A stretch of 64,000 nucleotides of DNA from Actinoplanes xinjiangensis (GCF_003148685.1 NZ_QGGR01000034.1:40283-104282); one strand, 5' to 3'; positions 32,701 through 41,524 are shown, counted from the first letter of the stretch. A program made the numbers and translations. Notes: a model not told the origin generated them from the sequence alone.

Positions 32701-34587
32701 GGCGTCGACGGCGTTGATCTCGAGGAACGGCTTCGGGTTGAGCCGGTTCAGCTTGGCGATCTTGCCGGTCTTGGTCATGGTGTGCCACTGGTGCTGGAGA
32801 CGGCCGGTGTTGAGGACGAACGGGTAGTCGTCGTCGGGCATCTCGGCGGGGTCGGTGTGCGGACGGGCGTGGAAGACGGCCCTGCCGCCGGGTGTGGCGA
32901 AACGCAGGCCGCCGTCGTCGGTGCGGTAGCGGACCGGGTTCCGGTCGGGGCCTCCGGGGGCGGCCGGCCACTGGACCGGGCCCTGTGCCAGCCGCTGGTA
33001 GGTGATGCCGCGGAGGTCGTACCCCGTCTGCGGGTTGGTGAAGGTCTTGATCTCTTCGAGGATCTCCTCGGCGCAACCGTAGGTGAAGGCCTCGCGGTAG
33101 CCCATCTCCGCCGCGACGCGGGCGATGATCTGCCAGTCGGGCAGCGCCTCGCCGGGTGCCGGGACCACCGGGTGGACGAGGGTGAGGTTGCGCTCTGAAT
33201 TGATCATGATGCCGTCGGCCTCGGACCACATGGCCGCGGGCAGCGCGATGTCGGCGTAGGCGTTGGTCTCGGTCTCGGCGAACGCGTCCTGGGTGACGAC
33301 CAGTTCGGCGGCTTCGAGGCCGGCGATGACGGTTCGCCGGTTGCCGACCGAGGCGACCGGGTTGGTGCAGATGATCCAGCAGGCCCTGATCCGCCCGGCG
33401 GCCATCTGCTCGAACATGTCGACGGTGCCCCTGCCGACGTCGGTGCGCAGGGTGCCGGCCGGTACGCCCCAGACCGCCTCGGTGAACTCCCGGTCGGCGG
33501 GAACCAGCACGGACCGCTGACCGGGCAGCCCCGGGCCCATGTAGCCCATCTCGCGGCCGCCCATGGCGTTGGGCTGGCCGGTGAGCGAGAACGGGCCGCT
33601 GCCGGTACGGCAGATCGCGCCGGTCGCCAGGTGCAGGTTGATCAGGGCGTTGGTGTTCCAGGTGCCGTGGGTGCTCTGGTTGAGGCCCATGGTCCACAGG
33701 CTGACCCAGTTCCCGGCCGCATCGATCCACTCGGCCGCGGTCCGGATGTCCTCCTCGGCCAGCCCGGTCAGCTCGGCGACCCGGTCCGGCGGATAGTCGG
33801 CCAGGAACCCGGGCATCGCCTCCCAGCCCTCGGTCCACGACCCGATGAAGTCCAGGTCCGGCGTGATCAACCCCAGCAGGCCGTTGAGCAGGGCCAGGTC
33901 GGCGCCGGGCCGGATCTGCAGGAAGAGGTCGGCCTTCTCGGCGGTGGCGGTACGCCGCGGGTCGACGACGATCAGCCGGGCCCCGGCCCTGACCCGTTCC
34001 ATCATCCGCAGGAAGAGGATCGGGTGGCAGTCGGCCATGTTCGAGCCGATCACCAGGAACACGTCGGCGTGGTCGAGGTCGTCGTAGGAGCCGGGTGGCC
34101 CGTCGGCGCCGAGCGACAGTTTGTATCCGGTGCCGGCGCTGGCCATGCACAGCCGTGAGTTGGATTCGATGTTGTTGGTCCCGATGAAGCCCTTGACCAG
34201 CTTGTTCGCCAGGTACTGCGCCTCCAGGGTCATCTGTCCGGAGACGTACATGGCGAAGGCGTCCGGGCCGTGCTCGTCGATGATCGCGCGCAGGCGCCGG
34301 GCCGTCTCGCTGATCGCCTCGTCCACGCCCCGCGGCGACGGGGTGGCCCCCCGGTCGGCGCGGATCAGGGCGGTGTCCAGCCGGCCCGGCGCGGCGAGCA
34401 GGTCGGCGCTGGTGGCGCCCTTGGTGCACAGGCGTCCCGCGTTGGCCGGGTGGTCCCGGTCCCCGCTCACCTTGATCACCTTCAGCAGGCCGTCGTCCTG
34501 GCGCGCGACGTCGAGCACCATCCCACAGCCGACGCCGCAGTATCCGCACACGGTTCGCACTCCGGTGACATCGGCAGCCACGGACAC
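29746..34587 (-). CDS. Fused assimilatory nitrate reductase and CysJ-like NADPH flavoprotein
   Basis: A 1,613-residue cytoplasmic enzyme. About residues 1-690 are a molybdopterin nitrate reductase of the Nas/Nap type. Its [4Fe-4S] ligands are Cys14, 17, 21 and 54 (CGYCGVGC and GRLCTKGATS), and it ends with a dinucleotide-binding domain. About 715-810 is a Ser/Gly/Pro linker. About 820-900 resembles the N-terminal part of sulfite reductase alpha. About 903-1050 is a flavodoxin (LWASQTGNAEDFA). About 1052-1229 is a second linker of 7-residue repeats. About 1240-1613 is an FAD/NADPH ferredoxin-reductase module (RQYSISSTP, GPGTGIAPFLGF, FFGEQRSTTDFYY). The single chain would pass electrons from NADPH to nitrate without a separate reductase. 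It starts with GTG at 34587; a GTG two codons on has a better-spaced AAGGGG. No nitrite reductase or transporter gene is in the window. Confidence 0.92.
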   Translation of the reverse strand: MSVAADVTGVRTVCGYCGVGCGMVLDVARQDDGLLKVIKVSGDRDHPANAGRLCTKGATSADLLAAPGRLDTALIRADRGATPSPRGVDEAISETARRLRAIIDEHGPDAFAMYVSGQMTLEAQYLANKLVKGFIGTNNIESNSRLCMASAGTGYKLSLGADGPPGSYDDLDHADVFLVIGSNMADCHPILFLRMMERVRAGARLIVVDPRRTATAEKADLFLQIRPGADLALLNGLLGLITPDLDFIGSWTEGWEAMPGFLADYPPDRVAELTGLAEEDIRTAAEWIDAAGNWVSLWTMGLNQSTHGTWNTNALINLHLATGAICRTGSGPFSLTGQPNAMGGREMGYMGPGLPGQRSVLVPADREFTEAVWGVPAGTLRTDVGRGTVDMFEQMAAGRIRACWIICTNPVASVGNRRTVIAGLEAAELVVTQDAFAETETNAYADIALPAAMWSEADGIMINSERNLTLVHPVVPAPGEALPDWQIIARVAAEMGYREAFTYGCAEEILEEIKTFTNPQTGYDLRGITYQRLAQGPVQWPAAPGGPDRNPVRYRTDDGGLRFATPGGRAVFHARPHTDPAEMPDDDYPFVLNTGRLQHQWHTMTKTGKIAKLNRLNPKPFLEINAVDAERYEITAGDLVEIASRRGRAVLPAVVTDRVLPGTCFAPIHWNDLFGEYVSVNAVTSDAVDPLSFQPELKVCAVALTRVAAAPAPAPTGAAPGGPSAVLPGGQSAVLPGGQSAVSPGGLPALSSGGPSALSSVSSSDGPSASSPDEPAVSSSGGLSVSSADGPAVPSAGGLSLSSAGGSSLADAVFSVEANALLARLGLDSAPPVLDEGQRRYLAGFLAGATLRPGPAALPANAPFDPDTAMWVNGLLAGVLPAVPSPGLLPTVAPGLPPAVEPPAVRLQVLWASQTGNAEDFARVVAGRLAETGRPVTVLGMDGPAADLLDPGADLLVVTSTFGDGDAPDNGSTFWDSLAGDTAPRLDGQRFAVLAFGDSNYDDFCGHGRRLDERLAQLGAVRLAPRADCEPDFESTADGWLSSVLTALADAPTAPTPPPAAPITSPPSPPASPLALPFAGSASPIAGLASSSAPLVSLPAGLAPPAALGASPPVPLPSPPAPLASPAGPFASPTAPFASPTAPFASPTAPLASPAAPLASPAVPLAPPPAPLASPAAPLASPTAPFASPAVPLASSAASVASPAMPLAWPAASAASAASPDGALVVAAAPDVSAPVVTALAGPTKAAPLAAALIGNRLLSLPGSAKEVRRFTLDTGGMLDYQAGDALGVWPVNCPELVSEWLTVTGLPGDAVVELDRLGALPLADALSRHLDITRVTTDLLRFVAERSGSPQIRTLLRADNKGELAKWTWGRQAADVIAEHPVDATAQEWTRVLKRLQPRQYSISSTPLTDPGLVSLTVSVVRFDNHRGRPRKGVCSTHLADAPAGAAVPVYVQRAPHFRPPADPNTPMIMVGPGTGIAPFLGFLQERQVTGAPGGNWLFFGEQRSTTDFYYAEELEALRADGILSRLDVAFSRDQRSKIYVQDRMREKGAMLWAWLQAGAHFYVCGDASRMARDVDRALHDIAVNHGRLTAEAATAYLKQLATDKRYVRDVY
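31000..31260 (-). repeat. 21-bp minisatellite encoding the second linker of the nitrate reductase fusion
   Basis: About ten or more degenerate copies of a 21-bp unit (plus strand GGCGACGCAAAGGGTGCAGT and one base), encoding seven-residue units such as ASPTAPF, ASPAAPL and ASPAVPL. Three neighbouring units near 31145-31205 are nearly identical. The repeat is visibly richer in A than surrounding DNA and uses TTT and other rare codons. Confidence 0.88.
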
Positions 34588-34678
34588 CCCTTCACGTTCA
34601 GCTCGCCACCAAACCTAGAAAGGCCCGGTTTCCACGTGGTCACTTGAAGGTGCGTCGCCGATTACCCGAAGGTCACCT

Positions 34679-34708
34679 CCCCCGCCCGGCCGTTGTGAGT
34701 GGCGGGGG
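34679..34708. terminator. Hairpin terminator of the DUF4185/fibronectin gene
   Basis: An 8-bp perfect stem CCCCCGCC/GGCGGGGG with a 14-nt loop, directly after the stop codon of the minus-strand gene and upstream of the nitrate reductase start. There is no T run. Confidence 0.6.
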
Positions 34709-37195
34709 TCATCGGATGGTGGTGGTGGCCGTCGCCGACATGGTGCCGTCGGGCAGCTGGAGCCGGAACTCGTAGCGACGGCCGCCGGGCAGCATGGTGG
34801 TCCGGTACCGGTTTCCGGTGACCGGGTACGGGTCGGTCCGCCACGACTCCCCGGTGGTCGCGTCACGCAGTTGCACCCGGTAGGTCAGTCCGCGGCGAAT
34901 CTCGGTCCAGACGACCGTGGCCGTGCCGGGCTCGTCGCTGCGGGCGGTGACCTCGGTGGGCGCCACGGACGGGAGCCGGACCCGGACCACCTCGGAGCGC
35001 GGCCCGACACCGCCGTCGTTGACCGCGGTGACCGCGAACTCGTACTCGTGGCCGTCGGCCAGGTTGTGCACGACCGCCCTGGTGCCCTTGACGGCGATCT
35101 CCTCCTGGACGAACTCCTTCTGCCCGGCGGTCACGTCACGGCGGAAGATGCGGTACCACTCGGCACCGGCGGACCGCCAGGTGAGTTCCGCGGTGCCCGA
35201 TTCGACCTCCACCTCCACCTCGAGCCGGGTCGGCGCCTTGACCGGCGCGGCCACCACCGCCCGCATCCGTACCGGCGGCGATTTCTCGCCCACCCCGCCG
35301 GAGTTGACGGCGGCGACGGCGAACTCGTACTCGCGGCCGTGCCGCAGCGGGGCGGTGTCGAAGGTCGTCCGGTCGGTGAGTCCGGGTACGCCCCAGTCGC
35401 CGCCGGTGCCGGCCTCGCGGGTGAACACCTGGTAGGACAGCCCGGGTGCCACGGACGGCCAGGTGAGACGGACGGAGCCGTCCTCGCGTGCCACGGCGCC
35501 GGGCTGCCCGGGTGCCGCCGGTGGGGCCACGCGCGGTGTGACCCGGACACCCGCGGACGGCGGGCTGTCCCCGCCGCCGCCGACCGCGACGACGGTGATC
35601 TCGTATTCGTGGCCGTGCCGCAGCGGGCCGATGGTGGCGCTGACTCCGGGATAGGTGCCGGCCGCCTCGGGTTTGCGCTGCCCGGCGGTGAGGTCCCGGT
35701 GGTACACCCGGAACAACTGGACGAACGGGACCTCCCCCCAGCGCACGGTGACCCGGCCGTCGGAGAGCGCCCGGACCTCGACCGTGCCGGGGGCGTCCGG
35801 TGGCGGCACGGTCGCCCGCATCCCGGCGGGCGGGGACAGCGGGCTCTCGCCACGCTCGGAGACGGCGGTGACCGCGAACTCGTAGTCGTGGCCGTTGGTC
35901 AGGAATTCGGTGCGATAGGTCGTGGCCGAGCCCGGACCGTCACCGGGCAGGCGTACGAAATGGGTCTGCCCGGCCGTGACGTCGCGTCGGTACACCCGGT
36001 AGGAGATGTCCTGGCCGGCGACCGGTTGCCAGGCCACGCTCGCCGTGCCGGCACCGTCGGCGACGGCGGTGAGCCCGCCGGGCGCCGCCGGGCCCCGCGC
36101 CGAGCCGGCCGGCGGCCAGGCGACCTCGGCGAACCGGGGGCGGTACACCCCGGCGTCGGCGTAGGTGACCGCCTCGTCCAGGTTGTTGACGTTGTACGAC
36201 ACCAGCAGCCGTCCCTTGCGCGACAGCTCCAGGTGCAGATCGGCGTCGTAGACGATGTGCCCCTGCGCGACCTCGGGCGCGCGGAACAGATAGTGCGGCC
36301 CGCTGAACGGCCCGGTCGGGGAGTCCGCGGTGTACGCCACGAAGTCGGCGCTGAAGATCAGGTTGTTCTCGTGGGTGACCAGCACATACTGGTCGCCCAC
36401 CCGGCGTACCCCGTAGTTGGTGCCCACGCCGCTGAGCAGTCGTGCCGAGTCCTTCTCGGCGGCGGACCAGCCGCTGCCGTTCCAGAACTCCCACGCACCG
36501 CCCAGATCGGGACCGGCCGTCCGGGCCACGTGCGCGAACTTCATCGCCCCGGACCCCTCGGTGCCGTAGATGTAGTAGCGCCCGCCCTCGGTCATCACCT
36601 CGGATCCCCAGGAGATCCGGTCACCGAGCGGCAGTTTCCGGACCGGGCCGGGGGTCAGGCTGCCCTCGCTGAACTCGGCCAGCATCGTCCCGGTGAGCTT
36701 GTGGTCCAGGGGGCCGGCCCCGGAGCGGCGGTACGAGTTCGCCAGCACCTGCACCCGGCCACCGGCGACCGCCGCGTCACCGATCCAGTTGAACTCGGCG
36801 GCGGCCGGGGTCGGCACCAGCGCGGCCGGGGCGGACGGATCTCCGCCGTAGTGGAACCGGTCCAGCCGGCCGTCCTGCTGGACGATCGCCGAGTTGTTGA
36901 TCAGCCCCGAACTGCGGGGCCGGGAGCCGTCCGGACCGGGCCGGCCGAGGAAGGTGTCCGAGAAGAGCCAGAGCGTCCGGCCGCCGGACAGTGCCACCGA
37001 GGCGGTCCGGTCGGCGCCCAGCCAGGTGCCGGACGTGTCGCCGTACTCCTGGAACATCGTGGTCAGGTCACCGGCCGAGAACCTGCCCTCCTCGTCGCCG
37101 ACATCGACCGACTTCGCCACGGCCGTCGCCAGCGCTCCGGCGACCAGTGTGGCGGCGACGCCGCCGATGAGGACGCGACGCGTCACCGTACGCAA
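34709..37195 (-). CDS. Secreted DUF4185-like protein with five fibronectin type III repeats
   Basis: An 828-residue exported protein. It has a twin-arginine-like start (TRRVLIGGVAATLVAGALA, residues about 5-25). A DUF4185-type five-bladed domain (about 45-385) is recognised from the WLFSDTFLG and GTEGSGAMKF regions. Five fibronectin type III modules of about 90 residues follow (about 390-828), most with a YRVYRRDVTAGQ-like strand and HEYEFAVTAVN near the end. The modules are more alike to each other than usual, so they were multiplied recently. The role is probably polysaccharide binding or hydrolysis at the cell surface. The start is a TTG, with GTG three codons downstream as alternative. 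It lies next to a flippase gene (21 bp) in an envelope locus. Confidence 0.83.
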   Translation of the reverse strand: MRTVTRRVLIGGVAATLVAGALATAVAKSVDVGDEEGRFSAGDLTTMFQEYGDTSGTWLGADRTASVALSGGRTLWLFSDTFLGRPGPDGSRPRSSGLINNSAIVQQDGRLDRFHYGGDPSAPAALVPTPAAAEFNWIGDAAVAGGRVQVLANSYRRSGAGPLDHKLTGTMLAEFSEGSLTPGPVRKLPLGDRISWGSEVMTEGGRYYIYGTEGSGAMKFAHVARTAGPDLGGAWEFWNGSGWSAAEKDSARLLSGVGTNYGVRRVGDQYVLVTHENNLIFSADFVAYTADSPTGPFSGPHYLFRAPEVAQGHIVYDADLHLELSRKGRLLVSYNVNNLDEAVTYADAGVYRPRFAEVAWPPAGSARGPAAPGGLTAVADGAGTASVAWQPVAGQDISYRVYRRDVTAGQTHFVRLPGDGPGSATTYRTEFLTNGHDYEFAVTAVSERGESPLSPPAGMRATVPPPDAPGTVEVRALSDGRVTVRWGEVPFVQLFRVYHRDLTAGQRKPEAAGTYPGVSATIGPLRHGHEYEITVVAVGGGGDSPPSAGVRVTPRVAPPAAPGQPGAVAREDGSVRLTWPSVAPGLSYQVFTREAGTGGDWGVPGLTDRTTFDTAPLRHGREYEFAVAAVNSGGVGEKSPPVRMRAVVAAPVKAPTRLEVEVEVESGTAELTWRSAGAEWYRIFRRDVTAGQKEFVQEEIAVKGTRAVVHNLADGHEYEFAVTAVNDGGVGPRSEVVRVRLPSVAPTEVTARSDEPGTATVVWTEIRRGLTYRVQLRDATTGESWRTDPYPVTGNRYRTTMLPGGRRYEFRLQLPDGTMSATATTTIR

Positions 37196-37216
37196 TGCCC
37201 AGACCCCCGTCCGCTG

Positions 37217-38431
37217 TCATTCGACGCTGAGGGTCGCACTTTCAGATTGCCTTTCGGTAACGGATGTCCGGAGTCGTACCGCTACCAGCGCACCTGTCAC
37301 GGTCAGGGCGGCCACCGCCGCCCCGAACGCGCTCCAGGCGATGCCGGCCACCGTGTGCGGGACGGCCAGCCAGACCACCGCGACCAGCAGGGCGGTGACC
37401 ACCCACAGCGGCGCCGACGGCCACCGGGCGCCCGCCGCCACCTGGGCGTTGATCAGCATGAACACCAGCCCGTAGCAGGCGCCGGTGGCCGCGAAGACCG
37501 GAGCGTACCGGCCGAGGCCCGCGTAGTCCGGCCCACCGGCCAGCCGGAACGCCAGGCCACCGGCCAGCGCGGCGGCGGTCACCAGGAACGCACCGCAGGC
37601 GCCGACGAGCAGGAGACCGAGGCGCAGCGTCCGCCGGTCGCCCTGCGCCAGCCGGGGCAGCGCCAGCACCGTCACCACCTGCGGCGCCCACAGTGCGCCC
37701 TTGGTCAGCACGGTGCCGACCGCGTAGGCGCCCGACGCGTCCGGCGGCAGGAAACGACGGGACAACAGCAGATCGGCGTACGAGACGACGAGCGTCGCGA
37801 GGGTGGCGGCGCCCGCCGTGAAGACCGCGTGCACGGCGATCGACTCGCCGTGCACGGGCGTCCCGGGCCGCCGGGCCAGCAGCTGCAACACCGGCAGAGC
37901 GAGGATCGCCGTCGCCGCACCGATCAGCAGGGAGGTGGTCAGGCCCGCCCCGGCGGCCAGTCCCAGCACCACCCCGCCGTACCGGCCGCCGGCCACCACG
38001 GCCAGCCCGGCCGCGAGCGGCAGGAAACGTTCGTCGCCCTGCATCTCGCCCAGCCAGCGCCCGGCCGCGACCACACCGACCGTGGAGACCGCGGCCAGCA
38101 GCGTCGCCGGCACCGGCAGCCGCAGCACGACCACCGCGACCGGCATGACCAGGAGCAGCGCGCCGGCCGCCGCCGCCATCGTCAGCACAGTGGAACGGCC
38201 GGCCGGGGACGGTCCGTTACGGGCCCGGTGCACGGCCACCGCGATCTGCAGGCCGGTGCTGGCCACCCCGACGATCGCGGTCATCGCCAGGAGGGTGGCG
38301 AGCACACTGAAGTCGGCCGCGGTCAGCCGGCGTGCGCCGACCACCGGCACGATGTACGCCAGCCCGTTGGCAAGCACACCGGCGACGGTGACCGCCAGTC
38401 CCGCCGTACCGATACTGCTCAGCTTCGCCAT
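37217..38431 (-). CDS. Polysaccharide flippase-like membrane protein (Wzx/MATE-like)
   Basis: A 404-residue membrane protein with about 12 predicted helices, starting MAKLSSIGTAGLAVTVAGVLANGLAYIVPVVGARRLT. This N-terminal pattern (a first helix with AGVLANGLAY, then the positive loop GARRLTAADFSVLAT) is typical of oligosaccharide flippases of the MOP superfamily that move lipid-linked sugars across the membrane. A Pro/Gln/Gly-containing central region and a short Ser/Glu tail are present. ATG 38431 is chosen because AGGGACG precedes it; a longer frame to 38545 has no similarity. It is divergent from a GT-C-like gene and followed by the fibronectin protein gene, so the two probably form an operon. 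Confidence 0.8.
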   Translation of the reverse strand: MAKLSSIGTAGLAVTVAGVLANGLAYIVPVVGARRLTAADFSVLATLLAMTAIVGVASTGLQIAVAVHRARNGPSPAGRSTVLTMAAAAGALLLVMPVAVVVLRLPVPATLLAAVSTVGVVAAGRWLGEMQGDERFLPLAAGLAVVAGGRYGGVVLGLAAGAGLTTSLLIGAATAILALPVLQLLARRPGTPVHGESIAVHAVFTAGAATLATLVVSYADLLLSRRFLPPDASGAYAVGTVLTKGALWAPQVVTVLALPRLAQGDRRTLRLGLLLVGACGAFLVTAAALAGGLAFRLAGGPDYAGLGRYAPVFAATGACYGLVFMLINAQVAAGARWPSAPLWVVTALLVAVVWLAVPHTVAGIAWSAFGAAVAALTVTGALVAVRLRTSVTERQSESATLSVE

Positions 38432-38543
38432 GCTCGTCCCTGCTTCATCGTGCTGAAATGCGTGGATCACACTAGGGGAGCGACCCGAGGAGAGGAGGTT
38501 CGTCCTGCGACGGCTCGCCCTACCGGTCACCGCGCTGTTCGTC

Positions 38544-40049
38544 ATGGTGCTCGTGCTGGCTCCACTGGCCGCGCCCGGCTACGTGCTCTCCTACGACATG
38601 GTGTTCGTGCCGCGGCAGCCGCTGCGCTGGGACCTCGTCCTGCCGTCGGCGACCCTGCCCCGGGCGGTTCCCCTGGACGCGCTGGTCTCGCTGGCCACCC
38701 AGGTCGTACCGGGCTGGCTGCTCCAGCGGCTGCTCCTGGCCGCGATCCTGCTGCTCGCCGCCCTCGGCGCGGGCCGTCTGGTCCCGGCTGAGCGGACCGG
38801 CACCCGGCTGGTCGCGGCGGTCGCCTACGCATGGGCGCCGTACCTCGCCGAACGGCTGCTGCTCGGGCAGTGGGGTCTGCTGCTGGCGTACGCCGCGCTG
38901 CCCTGGCTGGCCGCCGCCGCGCTGCGGGTGCGTGCCGGGGATCGCCGCGCGCTGCTGCCGCTGGCGGGCTGGGCCGCGCTCGCCGCGGTCACGCCGACCG
39001 GCGGCCTGATCGCGCTGGCCACGGTCGTGGTGCTGACGTCGTCCTGGCTCGCGGCCGGGGTGACCCTGCTACTCAACTCCCCGTGGCTGCTGGCGGCCGC
39101 GCTGACCGACGCGGACGGGCGCAGCGACCCGGACGGGGTGGCCGCGTTCGCCGCCCGCGGCAACGACTGGACCGGGGCGCTCGGCGCACTGCTCGGCACC
39201 GGTGGGACGTGGAACGCACAGACGGTGCTGCCGAGCCGGGCGTCGGTGCTGGCCCCGCTGGGGACGCTGGTGGTGCTGGCGCTCGCCGGGTTCGGCCTGC
39301 ACGAGCTGTGGCGACGCTGGCCGGCCGGGACCGCCACGCGGCTGACGGTGCTGGCTGCGGGCGGGCTCGCGACAGCCCTGCTCGGGGTGGTTCCCGGCGT
39401 GCGGGATCTCCTGGAGTGGCTGGTCATGACGGTGCCCGGGGCCGGGTTGCTCCGGGACGGGCAGAAGTTCGTCATGCCGTACACCCTTCTGCTCTGTCTC
39501 GGGACGGCGCTCGGCGCGGAACGTGCCGCGGCCCGGATCGCGGACCGCGCGACCGGCCGGGTGGTGCTGGGTGCCGCGCTGCTGCTGCCGGTGGCGTTGC
39601 AGCCGGATCTGGCGTTCGGCGCCGGGAACCGGTTGCGGCCGGTGGCCTATCCCGCCGACTTCGCGGTGGTGGCCCGCCTGGTGGCCGCCGATCCCGGTCC
39701 GGTGGTGTCACTGCCGCTCGCCGCCTATCACAGTTATCCGTGGAACCACGGTCGGACCGTGCTCGATCCGCTGCCGCGTTATCTCGACGCCGATGTGCTG
39801 ACCGACGACCGGCTGCTGGTCGGGCGGATCGTGGTCGGCGGCGAGGACCGCCGGGCCGCCGCGGTCCGGCAAGCTCTCACAACCGGTGCCCCACTGGCCG
39901 ATCTGGGGGTGCGCTGGGTGGTGGTGCAACGGGTCGTGGGGGCTCCCGCGATCCCGAGTGCCTCTCTGACCGGATTACGGCTGGTGCACGACGGGACCGA
40001 CCTGGATCTGTTCGAGAACACCCTTCGCAGGGAAGTTACTACGTGGTAG
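38544..40049 (+). CDS. Polytopic membrane protein, probable GT-C-type glycosyltransferase
   Basis: A protein of at least 501 residues with about ten membrane helices and a C-terminal soluble end (about 390-500). A conserved-looking segment (DMVFVPRQPLRWDL, residues 16-29) follows the first helix, as in lipid-phosphosugar-dependent GT-C enzymes. The end has YLDADVLTDDRLL and LGVRWVVVQRV. ATG 38544 has no ribosome site. A CTG at 38505, in the same frame and six bases after GAGGAGG, would add LRRLALPVTALFV and complete the first helix, so it is a real alternative start. It is followed 44 bp later by the small DUF2613-like gene. The family is not certain. Confidence 0.75.
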   Translation: MVLVLAPLAAPGYVLSYDMVFVPRQPLRWDLVLPSATLPRAVPLDALVSLATQVVPGWLLQRLLLAAILLLAALGAGRLVPAERTGTRLVAAVAYAWAPYLAERLLLGQWGLLLAYAALPWLAAAALRVRAGDRRALLPLAGWAALAAVTPTGGLIALATVVVLTSSWLAAGVTLLLNSPWLLAAALTDADGRSDPDGVAAFAARGNDWTGALGALLGTGGTWNAQTVLPSRASVLAPLGTLVVLALAGFGLHELWRRWPAGTATRLTVLAAGGLATALLGVVPGVRDLLEWLVMTVPGAGLLRDGQKFVMPYTLLLCLGTALGAERAAARIADRATGRVVLGAALLLPVALQPDLAFGAGNRLRPVAYPADFAVVARLVAADPGPVVSLPLAAYHSYPWNHGRTVLDPLPRYLDADVLTDDRLLVGRIVVGGEDRRAAAVRQALTTGAPLADLGVRWVVVQRVVGAPAIPSASLTGLRLVHDGTDLDLFENTLRREVTTW

Positions 40050-40093
40050 CGTCCCGCGCACGCAGAGCACATGGTCCACAGGAGGAGTCAAGA

Positions 40094-40255
40094 ATGCGCA
40101 AGACCCTACCGCTCGTCGTCGCCGGGGTCGCGGCCCTCGCGCTGGGCATCCTCGGCACGGCCGCTCTCGCGGCGAGCGTGATCAGCTCGCCGACCGAGGC
40201 CGCGGCCAGTGTCGACGAGGCGACCCTGACGACGGGCGTCTACGGAACCAGGTGA
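40094..40255 (+). CDS. Small DUF2613-like secreted peptide
   Basis: A 53-residue protein: a signal-like hydrophobic helix (LPLVVAGVAALALGILGTAALAA, residues 5-27) followed by a short exported tail ending TGVYGTR. It is the form of the DUF2613 family of small actinobacterial exported peptides. In Mycobacterium tuberculosis a member (Rv0236A) lies beside aftD, and here too an aftD homologue is one gene away. GGAGGAGT stands seven bases before the ATG. The last 16 bp overlap the convergent GT4 gene. The function is unknown; I infer a helper role in envelope glycan assembly from position only. Confidence 0.78.
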   Translation: MRKTLPLVVAGVAALALGILGTAALAASVISSPTEAAASVDEATLTTGVYGTR

Positions 40256-41442
40256 GTGCGTGGTCCCGGCGTTGTCGCCGGGACCATCACCGGCCGCATC
40301 ACGAGCGCGGCGAACTTCTCTCCCGCGGACGGCCACGTGAAGTGATCCGCGTGCACCCGTGCCGCGCTGCCCATCTCGGCGCGCAGAGCATCGTCGGCGA
40401 GCAGTAGCCGCACCTTGGCGGTGAAGTCGGCGGGATCGTCGGCCAGCAGCCCGGTCCGCCCGTCGACCAGGGACTCCTCCACACCGCCGGCACCCCGGAA
40501 CGCGATGTTGGGCGTACCGACCGCGCCGGCCTCGACGATGGTCAGGCCCCAGCCCTCCTTGAGCGACGGGGTCAGCGCGACCCATGCCTCGCTCATCAGG
40601 ACCCGCTTCTCCTCGTCGCTGACGAAGCCGGCGAACCGCACCCGGTCGGCGATCCCGAGGGTGACGGCGTACTCCCGGAGTTCGTCCTCCCACCAGCCCT
40701 GCCCGGCCACGGTGAGGGTCAGGCCGGGGAACTCGCCGACGAGGCCGGCCACCGCGTCCAGCGCCATCTCGACCCGCTTGTGCGGGACCAGCCGGCCCAC
40801 CACGACCAGGGACGGCTCGGCGCTGCGCGCCACCGGCGCGGCGGGCCGCATCTCCGGCGTCCCGTTGTGGATGATCGTGACCCGTTCCGGGTCGATGCCG
40901 AGCACGGCCATCTCGTCCCGGGACGCCGCGGAGACCGTCACGTACCGGCACCGGCGATACACCCGGGGCGCCAGCCACGACTCGATCCACCAGCCGATCC
41001 TGGCGAGCCTGGGAGTCAGCACCACCGGCCACTGCTCCCGGTGCACGTGGTGCACAAGGGCGATCACCGGACAGAAGGCCCAGAGCGGGGAAAGGAAGGG
41101 CAAACCGTTACCGACGTCGACAATCACGTCGGGGCGGCCGCCATGCCGCCGGCTCAACGGCCCGAACCCGAGAACGCCGATCAGATAGAGCAGCGCGGCC
41201 TGAAGATAGACCGTGTGACGCCCACCGCGGCGCAGCACCCGCAGCCCGGCCTCGGTCACCTCATCCGCGGGAGCCTCGCTGTGAGCTGCGCAGAAGAGCG
41301 TGGCCCGGTGCCCCCGCCGGATCAGTTCCGCGGCGATCTTCTCCACGTAGACTTCTGATCCGCCACCGTGGGGGTTGCGAGTGTCCCGCCAGTTGAGGAA
41401 CAAGACTTGCCGGGTTCCGGCCGCCGGTACGTCCACAGTCAC
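40240..41442 (-). CDS. GT4-family glycosyltransferase
   Basis: A 400-residue cytoplasmic or membrane-associated retaining glycosyltransferase of the GT-B fold. The N-terminal acceptor half carries the HGGGSEVYVE glycine loop (about residues 25-34) and WPVVLTPRLARIGWWIE; the donor half carries VGRLVPHKRVEMAL (about 218-231) and the E-x7-E-type motif in SLKEGWGLTIVEAGAVGTP (about 300-318). It probably transfers a sugar from a nucleotide donor to a lipid-linked acceptor in the same envelope pathway as its neighbours. GTG 41442 lacks a strong ribosome site. It is divergent from the AftD homologue (82-bp gap) and convergent with the DUF2613-like gene. Confidence 0.88.
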   Translation of the reverse strand: MTVDVPAAGTRQVLFLNWRDTRNPHGGGSEVYVEKIAAELIRRGHRATLFCAAHSEAPADEVTEAGLRVLRRGGRHTVYLQAALLYLIGVLGFGPLSRRHGGRPDVIVDVGNGLPFLSPLWAFCPVIALVHHVHREQWPVVLTPRLARIGWWIESWLAPRVYRRCRYVTVSAASRDEMAVLGIDPERVTIIHNGTPEMRPAAPVARSAEPSLVVVGRLVPHKRVEMALDAVAGLVGEFPGLTLTVAGQGWWEDELREYAVTLGIADRVRFAGFVSDEEKRVLMSEAWVALTPSLKEGWGLTIVEAGAVGTPNIAFRGAGGVEESLVDGRTGLLADDPADFTAKVRLLLADDALRAEMGSAARVHADHFTWPSAGEKFAALVMRPVMVPATTPGPRTHLVP

Positions 41443-41524
41443 CTCTACTAGCGAGTAATATTCGCGGGTCGCGTCACACTATGGGGTTGTCCAGTAACAC
41501 CGCAATGGCGGAACAGGGAGAAAA

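Noticed and set aside
34871..38791. A 1,306-codon plus-strand frame opposite the fibronectin and flippase genes
   Set aside because: It spans two genes antisense and consists of low-complexity His/Gly/Asp/Arg-rich translation; a shadow.
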